The notes: generated from the sequence alone by a model not told the origin. DNA of 64,000 bases from Nectonema munidae (GCA_030549495.1 JAUIRK010000316.1:1-64000), one strand, 5' to 3'. Shown: positions 49,576 to 60,679, numbered from the stretch's first letter. Made by a program: numbers and translations.

Positions 49576-50667
49576 TTAGTATAAAGAACAAAAATAAAAG
49601 AACCCGATCCACTCCTTGAAGATTTGGAATTGCACCATTGACATGGAATGGGTCACTTTCTTTGAAGCAATTTGGAAATCCTTCAGAAAAAAAACCAAAG
49701 ATAGAATGGCGAGGTACTCGCCTCTGGTGGCCTGAGCACCCATTGTCCGCGAACGGAAGTGCAATTGGGCCCGAGAAACTCGATGGACTGCACGGGGGAG
49801 AGGATTCATTTCTGAACCTTTATGCGGATTTCGCATTTGTCTTCCAGAAACCGAGTGAAGGCCGTAGTGATCTTGGTTGTGGATTACCGGTCCTCCCCCA
49901 AAATCAAGAAGTCGTTCAGTTATAAGATAAAGCGGAATTGGGCACGCTGTTCCACTGGTAGTCTTTCCTTGAAAGTTCCTAGCAGACGTGCCACCACGCT
50001 TTGGAGGACTGCTGGGCTAAAGCACGCCCCCATTGGCAACCTGGTGAACAGCCAAATTTTTTCCCCTAACTTGATACAAAAAGCAGTTTCTCCATTCCTT
50101 CTGGATTCTAATGACATAAAACGCATCTGTAAGATCGAGATGGGTGGCCCATTTGAATGAGAGCTAAACGTAGCGCAGCTGGAAGGGGGCCGTGAACTTG
50201 ATAGCTGGCGTGACGAAGAGGTCCCGTGAAAAACCAAAGTCTGCCATCAAACGAGTCTTCCCGTTGGCCTTGGGAATCGAGAAGCACGGGGAGACTATTC
50301 TAGGGCGAATCGCCTGTTTCAGTAAGCCAGACTGGACAAGTCTTGGGATAACCTCCTTTGTAAAGAACGATTTCTGCTCCTTAGGCGGTGCTGAGAACCT
50401 GGCGAAGGAGGTTTGCTTATAAGTCTGGACAAGATTAAAAAATCTCTGGACAAGGATGCTAATTGTGCTCTTGTGTCGTAGGTCAACTGGAGCCTTGAAA
50501 AGCGGGGCAGTGACCTGGAAGGTGGAATTCATGACGGGGGACCTGAGCCTGACTGAGATGGTAAATGAGAAGAGCAATTTCTTACACGATGCGATGTCAA
50601 TGATCGACTGGGTCTGGTTCTCAGCCGGGTCTAGGCAGGGGTTCTCGTCTGAGTCAAACGACATCAC
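49576..50667 (-). mobile_element. Reverse-transcriptase-bearing retroelement fossil
   Basis: On the minus strand the translated pieces carry reverse-transcriptase features in order: a proline/basic stretch with PRIVSPCFSIPKANGKTR and then LMADFG, and further on LPMGACFSPAVLQ. This is the fingers-and-palm layout of LTR or DIRS-type elements and not of the LINEs elsewhere in the window. The piece is visibly richer in G and C than its surroundings. It is a broken fossil with several interruptions; no terminal repeats, gag or integrase were seen. Family is uncertain (DIRS-like or LTR kin). Confidence 0.6.
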
Positions 50668-50695
50668 CTGCGAGAAAATAGTTTTCCAAAAAAAA

Positions 50696-50947
50696 TTATT
50701 TTTTTGTTAAAAAATTAATTGCTTCATCATTTTCTTTTTCGATTTTTTTTGCCTGGATTATTAAGTCATCTCCATCTTCGCAGGTAACATGAACACCATA
50801 AGCTTTGACTTCTTTTACTATTCCATACACTTTAGCAGAATTGTGAGACTTTCCAAAGCGATTATAACTCCATCTTTCTTTCAAAGGAACTTTCATATCA
50901 TCAAAAAGAAAAGCTTTTGCACTACCCAAATCACCCTTACGATACAT
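50696..50947 (-). CDS. Small open frame, unknown (83 codons)
   Basis: Starts MYRKGDLGSAKAF and contains ERWSYNRFGKSHNSAKVYG, then a hydrophobic/charged alternation (VKEVKAYGVHVTCEDGDDL) that looks like a small beta-barrel of Tudor or SH3 type, then a charged helix. It abuts the retroelement fossil on the same strand. I do not recognise the family. It could be an exon of a transposon protein or chance, but the composition is protein-like rather than low-complexity. Confidence 0.35.
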   Translation of the reverse strand: MYRKGDLGSAKAFLFDDMKVPLKERWSYNRFGKSHNSAKVYGIVKEVKAYGVHVTCEDGDDLIIQAKKIEKENDEAINFLTKK

Positions 50948-51592
50948 AATATTACTAACAACTTGGTATTAAAATCAAGAGCAGCAAGCTACAAAAAAAG
51001 TAAAGTTTTATAAAAGACAACACACATTGAATCATCTATCAACTGATGTATATCAGTGAGTTGTGCACACTCTTTCCAGGGTGCACATTTATGAACAATT
51101 AATTTTTCTTTAGAGTGAATGAAAGCAACTTTAATGCTTAAATTAATTGGGCATTATATCGTGTTATATAGCTCTTTAGCTCAACATAAATACTAAAAAA
51201 AAAGAAAAAATATTTTTGAAAACCTTTCATTTTATCGAAGTATTTCAGCAACTATTTAAAGATAAAAACTTTAAAAAGTTTTTGAGCTTAAGAGTAACAT
51301 AAAAGCAAGTATTATATTTATTTTTTTTCTTTTTGTAAAAGTGAAGGAACAGAATAAAAATTAGAAAAACATTTAAAAACTGTTTTGCTTTTTTTTGAAG
51401 GCTAAATTTTGATATATTTTTGATGTACACATGTGTGATAGAAAAAAAATGAAACATTATATATATATATACAGTATAACCTGGATAAAACGGTACCTTT
51501 GGAAACCGACATGCTTCTAAATACAGTGAAAAAAATTTTTTTTTACTTTCTTATACTTGATACTGTATGTATTATCCGTTTCTATGTTTTTT
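50948..51592. other. AT-rich stretch without a gene
   Basis: No coding sequence seen. At 51,471 acagtataacctggataaaa resembles the tip of a pogo/Tc1-type terminal repeat, but I found no partner. Confidence 0.5.
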
Positions 51593-51596
51593 TTAA

Positions 51597-52035
51597 CCCT
51601 TTGAGGCCTATAAATTTGTAAATGACATTTTTTTAATAATTGATATATTATTATTGTTATATCGAAGCAATTAAGAGAAGATGAGTGCTTTCATATTTTT
51701 AATTTTTATATAACTGTGAAAAATTCAATGGGTCATGAGTGACCCATTGTGCCTTAAGTCAAAATCAATGTATCATGAGTGACCCAATGTGCTCTAACCC
51801 GAAACTGAATGTTCATTTCAAATAACGCTAAATTGTTAGTAATATATTTGAACCAAAAGTTAATAAAATATTATAAACAATTTTTCATGATTTCTCACAA
51901 GAAATTTAATTTTATCAAATTAAGCGTTTCTAATATGACAAAATAAATCATTACAAAAATATTATTTTATTTTGAAAAGTAAAAATAAATATCATGAATA
52001 AAAATTCAGTTTCGAGAACTGAATGTCTGAAAGGG
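51597..52035. mobile_element. piggyBac-type MITE, 439 bp
   Basis: Flanked by TTAA at 51,593-51,596 and 52,036-52,039. Ends are CCCTTTGAGGCC on the left and, read inward, CCCTTTCAGACATTC on the right: canonical CCC starts with about ten of twelve bases matching. It has no coding capacity. Internally, CAATGGGTCA (51,726-51,735) faces its exact complement (51,740-51,749) across a four-base loop, and a weaker copy follows about 50 bases on. Sequence is unrelated to the long piggyBacs here, so it belongs to another family. Confidence 0.75.
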
Positions 52036-52039
52036 TTAA

Positions 52040-53670
52040 GCCAATTGATTGGTTAAAAAGCGGGTTACATTTAATAATGTGACATAAAACGACATTATTC
52101 TAAAAATAGCAAACGAGAATCAGTTATTTGATATAAAACTACATAATCCATTTGATCGCAGAAAAAAACATGCTACATTTAATAAATTGATATAAAACGA
52201 CATTATTTCAGAAAAAGTGGATTATCCTTATTAATTTGTTATAAATCTACACCTTAAAAGTGATGGACAAAATTTGCACTCAGATTGATTAGTGATTTTT
52301 TACCAATATTTTTTGTGTGATAACGAGGGCATTTAAAATCTAACTTCTAAATTCTAAAACACTCCGTCTTATTTTTAAAGTTTGGGTAAAAGTATTCAAA
52401 GTTATTCGGTCAATAAAAATAAACTTTTTTAATAGTTCATTTTTTGTAAGTAATCTAGATTTCGCACAAATTTAACAAGTTAACAAACAAAGAGCAAGTA
52501 TTTAACAATTTTGGAATTACAAACCAACCAAAAAATATGTTTCATTTTTAATATAGATAAAAAGTTTGCCTCATTCATTGTGGGGCATAAATAAAATAAT
52601 TGTAAACGCAATCTTCGAATCGTACAATGGAAGATGCATTCGATTTATATGGAAATAGCGAATTTGAAAATACTGTATGCGGTAAAATAAAGAATTTATG
52701 AGAAAAAGAAATATATCTCTTATCTAGCTAGCACAGGCAACAGACAAGGAAAAAATAAATTCCAGCGATTAGAAAGCTTTTGTCGAAAAACCGCGTCTTT
52801 TCCAAAGAGAATTCTTTAAAATATTACATGGTATCCTATAATAAAAATAATTGACCTAAGTGATTAGTTTTTATGTCAATTTTTTTACAAATAAATTCAA
52901 CTTTTGTTTCCCCATAATGATATATATTTTTTAAATATGCTGAATCCAATAGTGATGTTTATTCTTTTTGAAAATCAATTAAACCTGTTCAATGTCAAAT
53001 ATATAAACTTCTAAATCTTTGCTAATTATTTTCTTATTTTATATAGTTAACCAACTCTTGGGTGTTTAATTCCTTCCAAATATTTCACTTGTCAATAAGT
53101 AGGTATCCCGTTGGAACCTCCATCGTTATGCCTACGAATTGATTGAAGTTATTGGCTAGTAGTCTGTCTTATACTATATACAGTATGTACTTTTGCTATT
53201 CATTTAATAAGATTTATTGGAAAAAAATCGATTAAATTAAGAGCAGTAGTATGAAGGTATTTTTATTCAAATTATCATGGTACAAAAATGTACATGCCTT
53301 TGAATGAAGAACACAGATGAAAGAGAAGTAGAAGGAAAAATGAAAGATACAAAAAGTGTACTAAAATAAGAATTAGATTTATACAGTTTTAGAAAGTAGT
53401 AATACACAATAAATTGTGGAAAACAGACAGTACAAATATTTGAAAAGTAGATAAATTTGTATGTAAGTTTATATATAAATTTAAAAATAGATATACATAT
53501 AAGCAATGTAAAAGATGGCAATAAAAACAAAAAATTTGAGGCAAGCGTGAAATTAGGTGAAAATAAATAAATCAAGTACGCTGATTTCATTTCTGGTATT
53601 TGTTTTGGCTGATCCCCATCAGGTTCCAAAGATATAACGCAAAAACTTACATGAAAGGTTTACCTATATT
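52040..53670. other. AT-rich stretch without a gene
   Basis: No recognisable gene. Around 52,067-52,225 an imperfect unit of about 107 bp with acatttaataa and ataaaacgacattatt occurs twice. A 120-codon minus-strand frame at 53,267-53,629 is Phe/Ile-rich, low complexity and not convincing. Confidence 0.5.
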
Positions 53671-54244
53671 TTTTGTTATCAATGTAAGAGTATTTTACCG
53701 ACAAAAATCAAGTTACTTTTATACAAAACGTTATTTTTACCTAATCTTACATATAGTTTAGTTAATTTTGGCTACACTTCTTACAAAAAAGTTTTTCCCA
53801 AAAAAATTTTCCTAATCGTTTTCAGCAAAGCACATTTATCGCATACAAGTCCGATCTTCTCAGAAAACTCCTTACTCAAATATGATGACTTATACAAACT
53901 TCATGTTATATCCTTCTTTTACAATATACAAAACAAAACTCTCCCACAAGTTTTTCACACTTGGTTCACGTTCAAAAATCAATTATCTGATCATCAACTG
54001 CGCAACTCCCATCTTCTCTTCATACCTAGAGTAAATTATGCCAAAACAAAGAAATTTCTGCAATACCGTATAGCCGTTCTATTCCCAATAATATGAAAGC
54101 TGGCCTGAAATATTTCCAAGAATTGTGTTTTTTTACTTCTACAATATTGACTGTGCAAACATTAATTGCTTTGTTTGTCATCGATAATTCTTTAATATTA
54201 TAGAAAGCTTATGAATAATTTTATGCATACTTCTTTACATAAAC

Positions 54245-54406
54245 TTTACATGAGTAGGGTTGGTTGGATGCTGGATTCGATAACTCAAGGTCTTGGGTTC
54301 GATCCCGCATCAAGCCTGCTTTCCTCATAGTTCGATATAAGCGGCGCAATTGTGCCTTCTCGATGAAAACACCCTAGGTACCTTTACCTTTACCTTTACC
54401 TTTACC
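54245..54406 (+). mobile_element. tRNA-derived SINE with target-site duplication
   Basis: The head contains a polymerase III B box GGTTCGATCCC (54,296-54,306) within a tRNA-like 3' half, preceded by an A-box-like ggttggttggatgctgg. The body reads ttcctcatagttcgatata and gcgcaattgtgcc. The tail is repeated CCTTTA. TTACATAAAC flanks it on both sides (54,235-54,244 and 54,407-54,416), a 10-bp target duplication. It sits in the 3' UTR of the plus-strand LINE. Confidence 0.85.
54296..54306 (+). promoter_or_regulatory. Polymerase III B box of the SINE
   Basis: GGTTCGATCCC matches the consensus GGTTCGANNCC. It is the internal promoter element expected in a tRNA-derived SINE. Confidence 0.8.
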
Positions 54407-54588
54407 TTACATAAACATATAAACATATATTTATTTATAGATATATCTATTTTATCTACTAGTTTAAAATAATTTTATACTTGTTTCTGTCATATATGAC
54501 TTTTACTCTTCCAGCGGCTTTTACCTTTAGTGTAAATTCAATGCCTAATGAATGCTGTTTCACTCTATCTGTGCTCATAATAAATCTC

Positions 54589-54605
54589 TTTTTCTTCTTC
54601 TTCTT

Positions 54606-54636
<31 letters not shown>
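54589..54636 (+). repeat. (TTC)n tail of LINE
   Basis: About fifteen TTC units after aataaatctctt form the 3' tail of the plus-strand LINE. The minus-strand LINE at 54,818 ends in the same repeat. Confidence 0.9.
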
Positions 54637-54817
54637 TAAGTTTGCTGGAGTATTTATTAGTAAGGGTTATGAAGTAAGTAAAGTGAGAATATATTTTTTT
54701 ATTTTAAATTTTTTATGATTTTGACTATTTTTTTATTTGAAAATGTAAATAATGAATGGTATTTTGACATGATTTATTAATGAACTATACAATAACTACT
54801 TTGCTGAAAGCAGCTTT

Positions 54818-55396
54818 AAGAAGAAGAAGAAGTTTATTTATCATAGAGTGAAGATAACAAGGTTTACATACACACATAAAAAATAATATAGATCTGGAAT
54901 ATAATAAAAAATAGAATACAATATGTGATAGGATATTACGCAAGGCCATATAGCCGCTTAAAGAGATATCCTAACCAAATAAACGATATAAAAAAAACGA
55001 TATAAAAAAAAGTAAAAAAAAAAGAAATTTAAGTTATGAAAATATCATATACAACATAATTTAAATGTACAATGGGTAAGGAAAACTAGAAAAGTAAAGC
55101 AAATTAAAGAATTAATTAAAATTATATACATATTTACAAGCAAAGCAATTAACTGGACAATAAGTTGATAAGTATGTATTAATGAATAATTTTTTTAAAT
55201 ATACTTTAAAAGAGCTAATTTTCATATTATTATTAAGATGGTGAATCAAAAAGTTATTCCACACTGAAGAAATTTTGTATTTCATAGTTTGTTTATATAT
55301 TTGTTTACTGTAGAAAGGTAGAAAAGCTTTATTAGCATTACGCAAATAAAAGTTAGGTTTCCAAGATAAAACTTGGGCTCCATACGTTTCTGGCAT
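54818..55396 (-). mobile_element. LINE 3' fragment (Jockey/CR1 group), minus strand
   Basis: The minus-strand frame 55,112-55,396 reads RNANKAFLPFYSKQIYKQT, then VWNNFLIHHLNNNMKISSFK, the final ORF2 segment where relatives have WNxLP and SxxxFK. The 3' UTR follows, ending in TTC units (aagaagaag on the plus strand, 54,818-54,833). It meets the plus-strand LINE tail to tail across about 180 bp. 5'-truncated; its inner end abuts the unnamed family copy at 55,410. Confidence 0.78.
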
Positions 55397-55409
55397 ATCA
55401 TGTTACAAC

Positions 55410-56870
55410 GCCCTGGCTGCCTGGTTTAATGGTAGAAAGTCACCTTTCAAGTTTGCCGTTCCAATGATCTTGAGAGTTCCGACAAGCCATGCCGATGATT
55501 CTTATTTCTGCCTCACTAAAATCAAAGGTTTCAAACATGCATCAAGAACAAAAATTGTGTATCCGAATCTTTCGTTAGCTATCAGACCTGCTTATCATTT
55601 TGATGATTACCCAGTACCTGAACCACCCCAAAATAAAGACATAATCTTATCGGGGTAGGACGCGTGTTCTGCAGAATCAAACTCTTCCAGAATAAGCACT
55701 CTAACCTGTATCGATGAAGTAGACTATGAACCAAGAGTTTTTTCACAGAGTGAGCTAAGCGATCTCATACGCGACCTCTATTTCACGAAAGAACAAGCCG
55801 AGTTGTTGGTTTCATGGCTCAAACAATATAATTTGGATGAAAAGGAATGAGGATCACAAAGTACAGAAAGGTTAATGCCAAAATATTATCTTATTTTGCC
55901 TGCAAAAACCGTTTATATTATGGTTGCAACGTTCCAGAATTATACAACTGCTTAGACTTTCAACATGAGCCATCAGAATGGAGACTCTTTATAGATTTAA
56001 AGCTTGAAGGCTGTTTTACTCCATAACGGCAACAAATACGCAAGTGTCTCGGTTGCTTACTCAACTCACCTGAAGGAATGAAGCTCCTTCTTGAAGCAGT
56101 TGGATACTCACAATATCAATGGAGATTATGTGGCGATTTCAAAGTCATAGGCTTCCTAATGGGAATGCAAGCCGGCTTCACCAAGTATTGCTGCTTTCTC
56201 TGTCTTCGGGACAGTAGAACAGTTTCTGAACATTACAAAAAAAACTGGGGTGAGAGAGCTTCATTTGAGCCATGCCAACACAGTGTAAAGGAAACTACAC
56301 TGGCCAATATAAATAAGGCGCTCTTACCTCCTTTACACATCAAGTTGGGCTTGATAAAAATTTTTGTGAAACCCCTTGATAAAAGTATTTCTGCTTTCAA
56401 ACATTTAACTCACTTATTTCCGAATTTGAGTTCCGCGAAATTGAAGGAGCGCATTTTTGTTGGCCCCCAAATTCGAGAAGTAATGAGGGACAATTGTTTT
56501 AACGACCTTTTGTGGAAAAAAAGAAGTTAGAGCTTTAAATGCTTTTAAATCATTATGTAGCCGTTTTTTTGGGAAATGTAAGTGCTCCAGATTACAAAAA
56601 CTATATCAATGAATTACTTGAAGTATATGAGGATATGGAATGTCGGATGTCATTGAAAATTCACTTTCTCCATTCTCACCTAGACTTTTTTCCTCCAAAC
56701 CTAGGAGCAGTCATTGAAGAACATGGGGAAAGGTTTCATCAAGACATTAGTAAGATGGAAAGTAGATATAAGAGAAGATGGAATCCAAACATAATGCAGA
56801 TTTTTGTTTGATATTAACGCGTGATAATCCTGGAGCAAAGTTGAAAACATCGGCTAAAAAGTAACATTTT
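55410..56870 (+). pseudogene. Unnamed arthropod transposon-like protein, copy C (longest)
   Basis: Most of the family is present here in order: AWFNGRKSPFKFAVPMILR, DDSYFC and YPNLSLAIRP with PVPEPP; then SELSDLIRDLYFTKEQAELL; SEWRLFIDLK; then from 56,078 LLLEAVGYSQYQWRLCGDFK, GFTKYCCFLC, LLPPLHIKLGLIK, IFVGPQIREVM; and from 56,539 CRMSLKIHFLHSHLDFFPP, EEHGERFHQDISKM. Conserved Cys and His pairs (YFC, CCFLC, HSHLD, FHQD) suggest a metal-binding or catalytic fold, but the activity is unknown to me. The coding sequence is interrupted several times. Copies A and B near 38.4 and 41.6 kb carry only its last third. Confidence 0.8.
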
Positions 56871-57129
56871 TGATTTTTTTGTCAAAAAAAAATGCTGATT
56901 GTGAAAAAACTAGATGTGCTGGATGAAAACCGATAACAAATTAGGAATCGCCATGGTCGAAATAGTATAAAAAGTATATTTTCATGCCTGCCTCTGAATT
57001 TTTTTTTTTTGTAGATTCAATAGTAAGAAGACAAATGAGCGATTTTTTGAAAGTTTTGATGGAGGTAAGATTACATTTGCTGAATATACCATTATAAATA
57101 CACAGACAGTCAAAAATAATAATTTTGAA

Positions 57130-58140
57130 GAAATTACAATGATATAAACGAGGGAAATGAAGCAGAGTTCTTGTGTTATATATAACAGTGTATAGCGTTT
57201 GAATCAGAAAATAATTGAAAAAATTGACCATTCGATAAATAATATTTTTTGAATGTAAAAACACAGGTATTATAAAAATGAATGGAAGCAATACTCATAA
57301 AAGGAAACTTAAAGTAGACATAGCCAAAGAAAAATTTGAGCGTTTGTGTATGAGTTATAATTAATATATTCAAGGAGGAACAATTAGAAGACCCCCAAAG
57401 AAGATACAATAGTTTAAATGGGGGAAAATATAGAAGTAATTAAGTAAATTGCGAAGCGTGTAGTTTAATAAAGGAGCTTACTTCATAAATAATATAAAAT
57501 CTTATTTTGGCACGCACATTACTTTAATGATTATTCCAAGAAATTTAGGGGTTAAAGTAACTTCAAGATAATTGAAATTACTTACGAAAGGTAGAATATG
57601 ACTATCAATAAATTTTTTTGGATATGAATGATTTTAGAGGTGGGAAAAGTATATACATTAGCATTTATCATAATTAAAGCTTAACCGATTATGTTTGGGA
57701 CCAAGAAGATAATGAGTTTAAACTAGAGTTGATAATATATGAAGAGGTCAAAGAAAAATTCAAAAAAAGATCATCAGCATAAAAAATAATGTCACTAAAG
57801 TGCTGCATATAAATAATAATATCATTGATATACAAATTGAAAAGCCAAGGACCAAATAGAAATTTATGGTACCCCATCTGACAATTTGACTTTAGATGAA
57901 TTTTTGCCATTAATAGGAACTATTTGATAACGTTCAGATAAAAAAGAATATAACCAATCGCAAATAAAACCACGAAAACCTAAATTATGAAGTTTGTGAA
58001 GTAAAACTATATGATCAACCATATCAAAGGCAGATGAAAAGTCTAAAAATATTCCAATGGAGCCCCCAGGTAGATAAAGACACTGTAAAACCTGTTTTAG
58101 TTAAAACACTGCATCTTGAGTTGAATGAGAAAGTTTAAAC
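57130..58140 (-). mobile_element. LINE reverse-transcriptase fragment, minus strand
   Basis: On the minus strand the pieces read GIFLDFSSAFDMVDHIVLLHK (palm block with the first catalytic Asp), CDWLYSFLSERYQIVPING, then FGPWLFNLYINDI and FYADDLFLNF with the YADD catalytic pair (57,689-57,910), then FNYLEVTLTPKF and YLLWGSSN. These are the ordered blocks of a Jockey/CR1-group ORF2. The frame changes several times and the usual GVPQGS is worn. Both ends are truncated. Confidence 0.82.
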
Positions 58141-58587
58141 TAAATTACAATGGGCAACAAAATTACAGAATTACAGACGCAATTCTTTTCAACAAAATTA
58201 GCAAATTTATTTGACATTATTTCTCAAAAATTTTGCAAAATTATGATAATATAGATATTGGACGGTAACTTGGTTTGCTCTATAATTCCTAACTATCTTT
58301 CAAAATTTCAGCTCATATAAAAAAAGTTATGATGACTTATTGTGGAGGGCATAGAGCGGTCTAGGAGCTTGGCAAGGCTCCGGGGCATTATATATACAAA
58401 CGGAGATTTGCCAAGATTCTTTTAAATGGCAAATTTGAAAAACTAAAAGAACGTGCCTTTATGAGAGATAGTGAGAATCTAAATCTAAGATGTAATATCT
58501 GAATTTTTTTATCAAAATTTACAATTCTTTATGAGTTTTTATTCCTAGACCATAAAATCGAAATTTCTTTATAAGGTTAAATTTAAA

Positions 58588-58665
58588 GTAAAAGTAACGT
58601 GGGGTGATTTCATAAAGAATGCACAATTGCGCAATCTGTATCAAACTATGAAGAAAGGGTTGGGA
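58588..58665 (-). mobile_element. SINE fragment
   Basis: Body of the same SINE as at 54,245 (gtgatttcataaagaatgcacaattgcgc, tatcaaactatgaagaaag on the plus strand). The tRNA-like head is missing. Confidence 0.65.
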
Positions 58666-58813
58666 ATCGAAAAAAAGACCTTAATATATTACTACTACTT
58701 TTACTTAGGTAAAACTAAGATTAAATAAAATTGTTAACCAACCTTACTCACACCACTAATATAAAGGTTAAATTACACAATAATCAAATTCTAAATTAAC
58801 GAACTAACTGAGA
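58666..58813. other. Short spacer
   Basis: AT-rich sequence between two SINE pieces, nothing recognised. Confidence 0.5.
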
Positions 58814-58929
58814 TAAAGGTACCGCGCGGTGTTTTCATCAAGGAGTCACAAATATGCCGTTTTTATCGAACTATGAGGAAAGTAGGCTTGATGCGGGATC
58901 GAACCCGAGATCTTGAGTTATCTTAACCC
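58814..58929 (-). mobile_element. SINE, minus strand
   Basis: Reverse of the 54,245 copy. gggatcgaacc at about 58,896-58,906 is the B box on the minus strand, followed inward by ctatgaggaaagtaggcttgat and gtgttttcatcaagg. The A/T-rich tail side lies at 58,814. Confidence 0.8.
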
Positions 58930-59085
58930 TTTATCGGGATGAGAAAAAGGAAAAAGGGGAAAAAAAAAAAAGGGGAAGAAAAGGGAAAAGAAGGGAAGGG
59001 AAAAAAGAACGGAAAAAAAAGGGAAAGTTCGAGGGAACAGGGAATCTGATGGAGGGGAAAGGAAGGAAGAAGAATTATGTTATTA
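58930..59085 (+). repeat. Polypurine tract
   Basis: About 150 bases that are almost only A and G, in runs such as ggggaagaaaagggaaaagaa, with very few pyrimidines. Such tracts can form triplex DNA. It starts straight after the SINE and may be an expanded purine microsatellite. Confidence 0.8.
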
Positions 59086-60640
59086 GAATTTGAAATAAAA
59101 TATATATAATGGAAAAATGGAAAAATTTGGGAGAAAAAAATTATTGTGGAAAACAATTCAGATTGTCTTCGAATCGAAGGGGAATTTAAATTTTCGGGTT
59201 TATCATTAAATATTAAATATGTGAAAAAAAAATTGAAATTGGTTTTAATTTAGTGGGATATTTATGAAATTTTAATAATTCGAAAAATGATTTATTGTTG
59301 ATGATTGTGAATTGAGTGGTAGGTTTTGGAGGGAAATTGTTTTTTCCTCTCAGAGAAATCTGTTGAATTCTAAAGATATGTATTTATTTTTTATGGAGAA
59401 ATATCGAAATAGTATTTGAAAATCGTAAAGATGATAATAAATAGATGGTTTTGAAAAAATAAAATTTAATATTGTTGAAAGATATGATATTAAATTTATT
59501 AAAATTATTTATATTATTATAATATTATGTGAGTATTAAATATAATAATTAAATAAATTGTTCATTAAAAAATATATATATTAAAAGGTGTTTGTTTATA
59601 TAAGGGTTGAGTTTTAAAAATAATGTTTTATTATAATATTTTATAAAAATTTTAAAATTAAAATTTATTGTGAGTATTTTGTTATCAATTAATGATGAAA
59701 TTTATTTTATATATAAGATGAAATTTGTAAAATATATATTATTTTGAAATGTTGATAATTATTTGTATCTATTAATAAAATTTATTTTTAAAATAATTTT
59801 AAAAATTTGTAAATAAGTAAATATTGGAGATAATATTATCATTGAGATTTCTTGTTAAAGATAGGAGTAATTTATTTTATATTAAAATGTAAATATATAA
59901 ATATAAATTATTATAAATAAATATATTTTATAGTTGTTGATTCAAAAAGAAGAAGATGGTTGAATGTATTTGTGTGTATATTTCTCATGAAATTTATAAA
60001 AATATTTTATAAAGTTTATATTTAAAGAGTATTATGGGTTGCTATTTAGAAATTATATCATTTCATTAATGTAGTAGAGTTTTTGAATTTACTGAGAAAA
60101 ATTAATCATTCAAGTTTTTGATCATTATTAAATGAAAAAGATTAATAAAAAATTTTTTTTTTTTTTATTATAAGTTGTATTTAAAATTTTGATGTGTTAT
60201 TGAATGTTTGATATAAAATTATCTTTTTCAAATGTTTGTCTTGTATAATTATAATTTTTTGGATTTTGAAAGAAATGAAATATAATAAGTTTTTGATCTT
60301 CAAAATAAATTTCTCATAGTATATTAAATCAAATTCTCAATATTCAAATTTTAAAAGAGTAGATTAGAAAAAATTTGAAATAATTTATTTCGAAATTTTA
60401 AATTTTCATTCTATTTGATTAAATCATAAAAAAAAAATTGAAATATAGAAATTGATGAAAGATATTAAGAAATGATAGTTTGTTGGTAGAAATTAATGAA
60501 AATATTATCTATTAAACTTTATTTAAAAAAGTGTAGGGTATAAGAAAATAAAAAATAAATAGATAGATTTGATTGTGTAGGAGGTTTTAATATTGAGTTA
60601 GGAAAATATAAAATATAAATATTTGAAAGTTTTATCCTTA
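59086..60640 (+). other. Strongly C-poor, AT-rich stretch without a gene
   Basis: Counting four lines by eye (59,521-59,760), C occurs only 2 times in 240 bases and G about 26 times. The bias holds through most of the region. I see no gene on either strand and no tandem repeat. Confidence 0.75.
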
Positions 60641-60679
60641 CCAACCTTATTCAAGCCCTAATCATAATAAGCTTACTGG

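Larger units (their letters stand above)
53674..54640 (+). mobile_element. LINE 3' fragment (Jockey/CR1 group), plus strand
   Basis: An open frame without ATG runs to a stop near 54,096 and encodes the C-terminal end of a LINE ORF2: KSILPTKIKLLLYKTLFLPN, then HTSPIFSENSLLKYDDLYKLH, then NKTLPQVFHTWF and a final RNSHLLFIPRVNYAKT. This order is typical of Jockey/CR1/L2-type elements after the reverse-transcriptase core. The 3' UTR follows, interrupted by the SINE at 54,245-54,406, and ends with aataaatctc and a (TTC)n tail at about 54,589-54,636. It is 5'-truncated, as usual for LINE copies. Confidence 0.82.

Noticed and set aside
51471-53190. Tc1/pogo element between acagtataacctgg (51,471) and tatactatatacagtatg (53,170)
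   Set aside because: The two ends do not match well and no transposase or TA pair was evident. The MITE lies between them independently.
53267-53629. 120-codon minus-strand frame
   Set aside because: Phe/Ile/Tyr-rich, low complexity, no motif. Probably chance in AT-rich DNA.
54252-54330. Functional tRNA gene
   Set aside because: There is a good B box, but no proper cloverleaf or anticodon stem. Body, tail and target duplications show it is a SINE.
58923-59156. 77-codon minus-strand Phe/Pro/Ser frame
   Set aside because: It is the translated polypurine tract.
59086-60640. Nuclear mitochondrial insert
   Set aside because: The strand skew would fit, but I found no mitochondrial protein or RNA motif. 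Kept only as an open possibility under findings.
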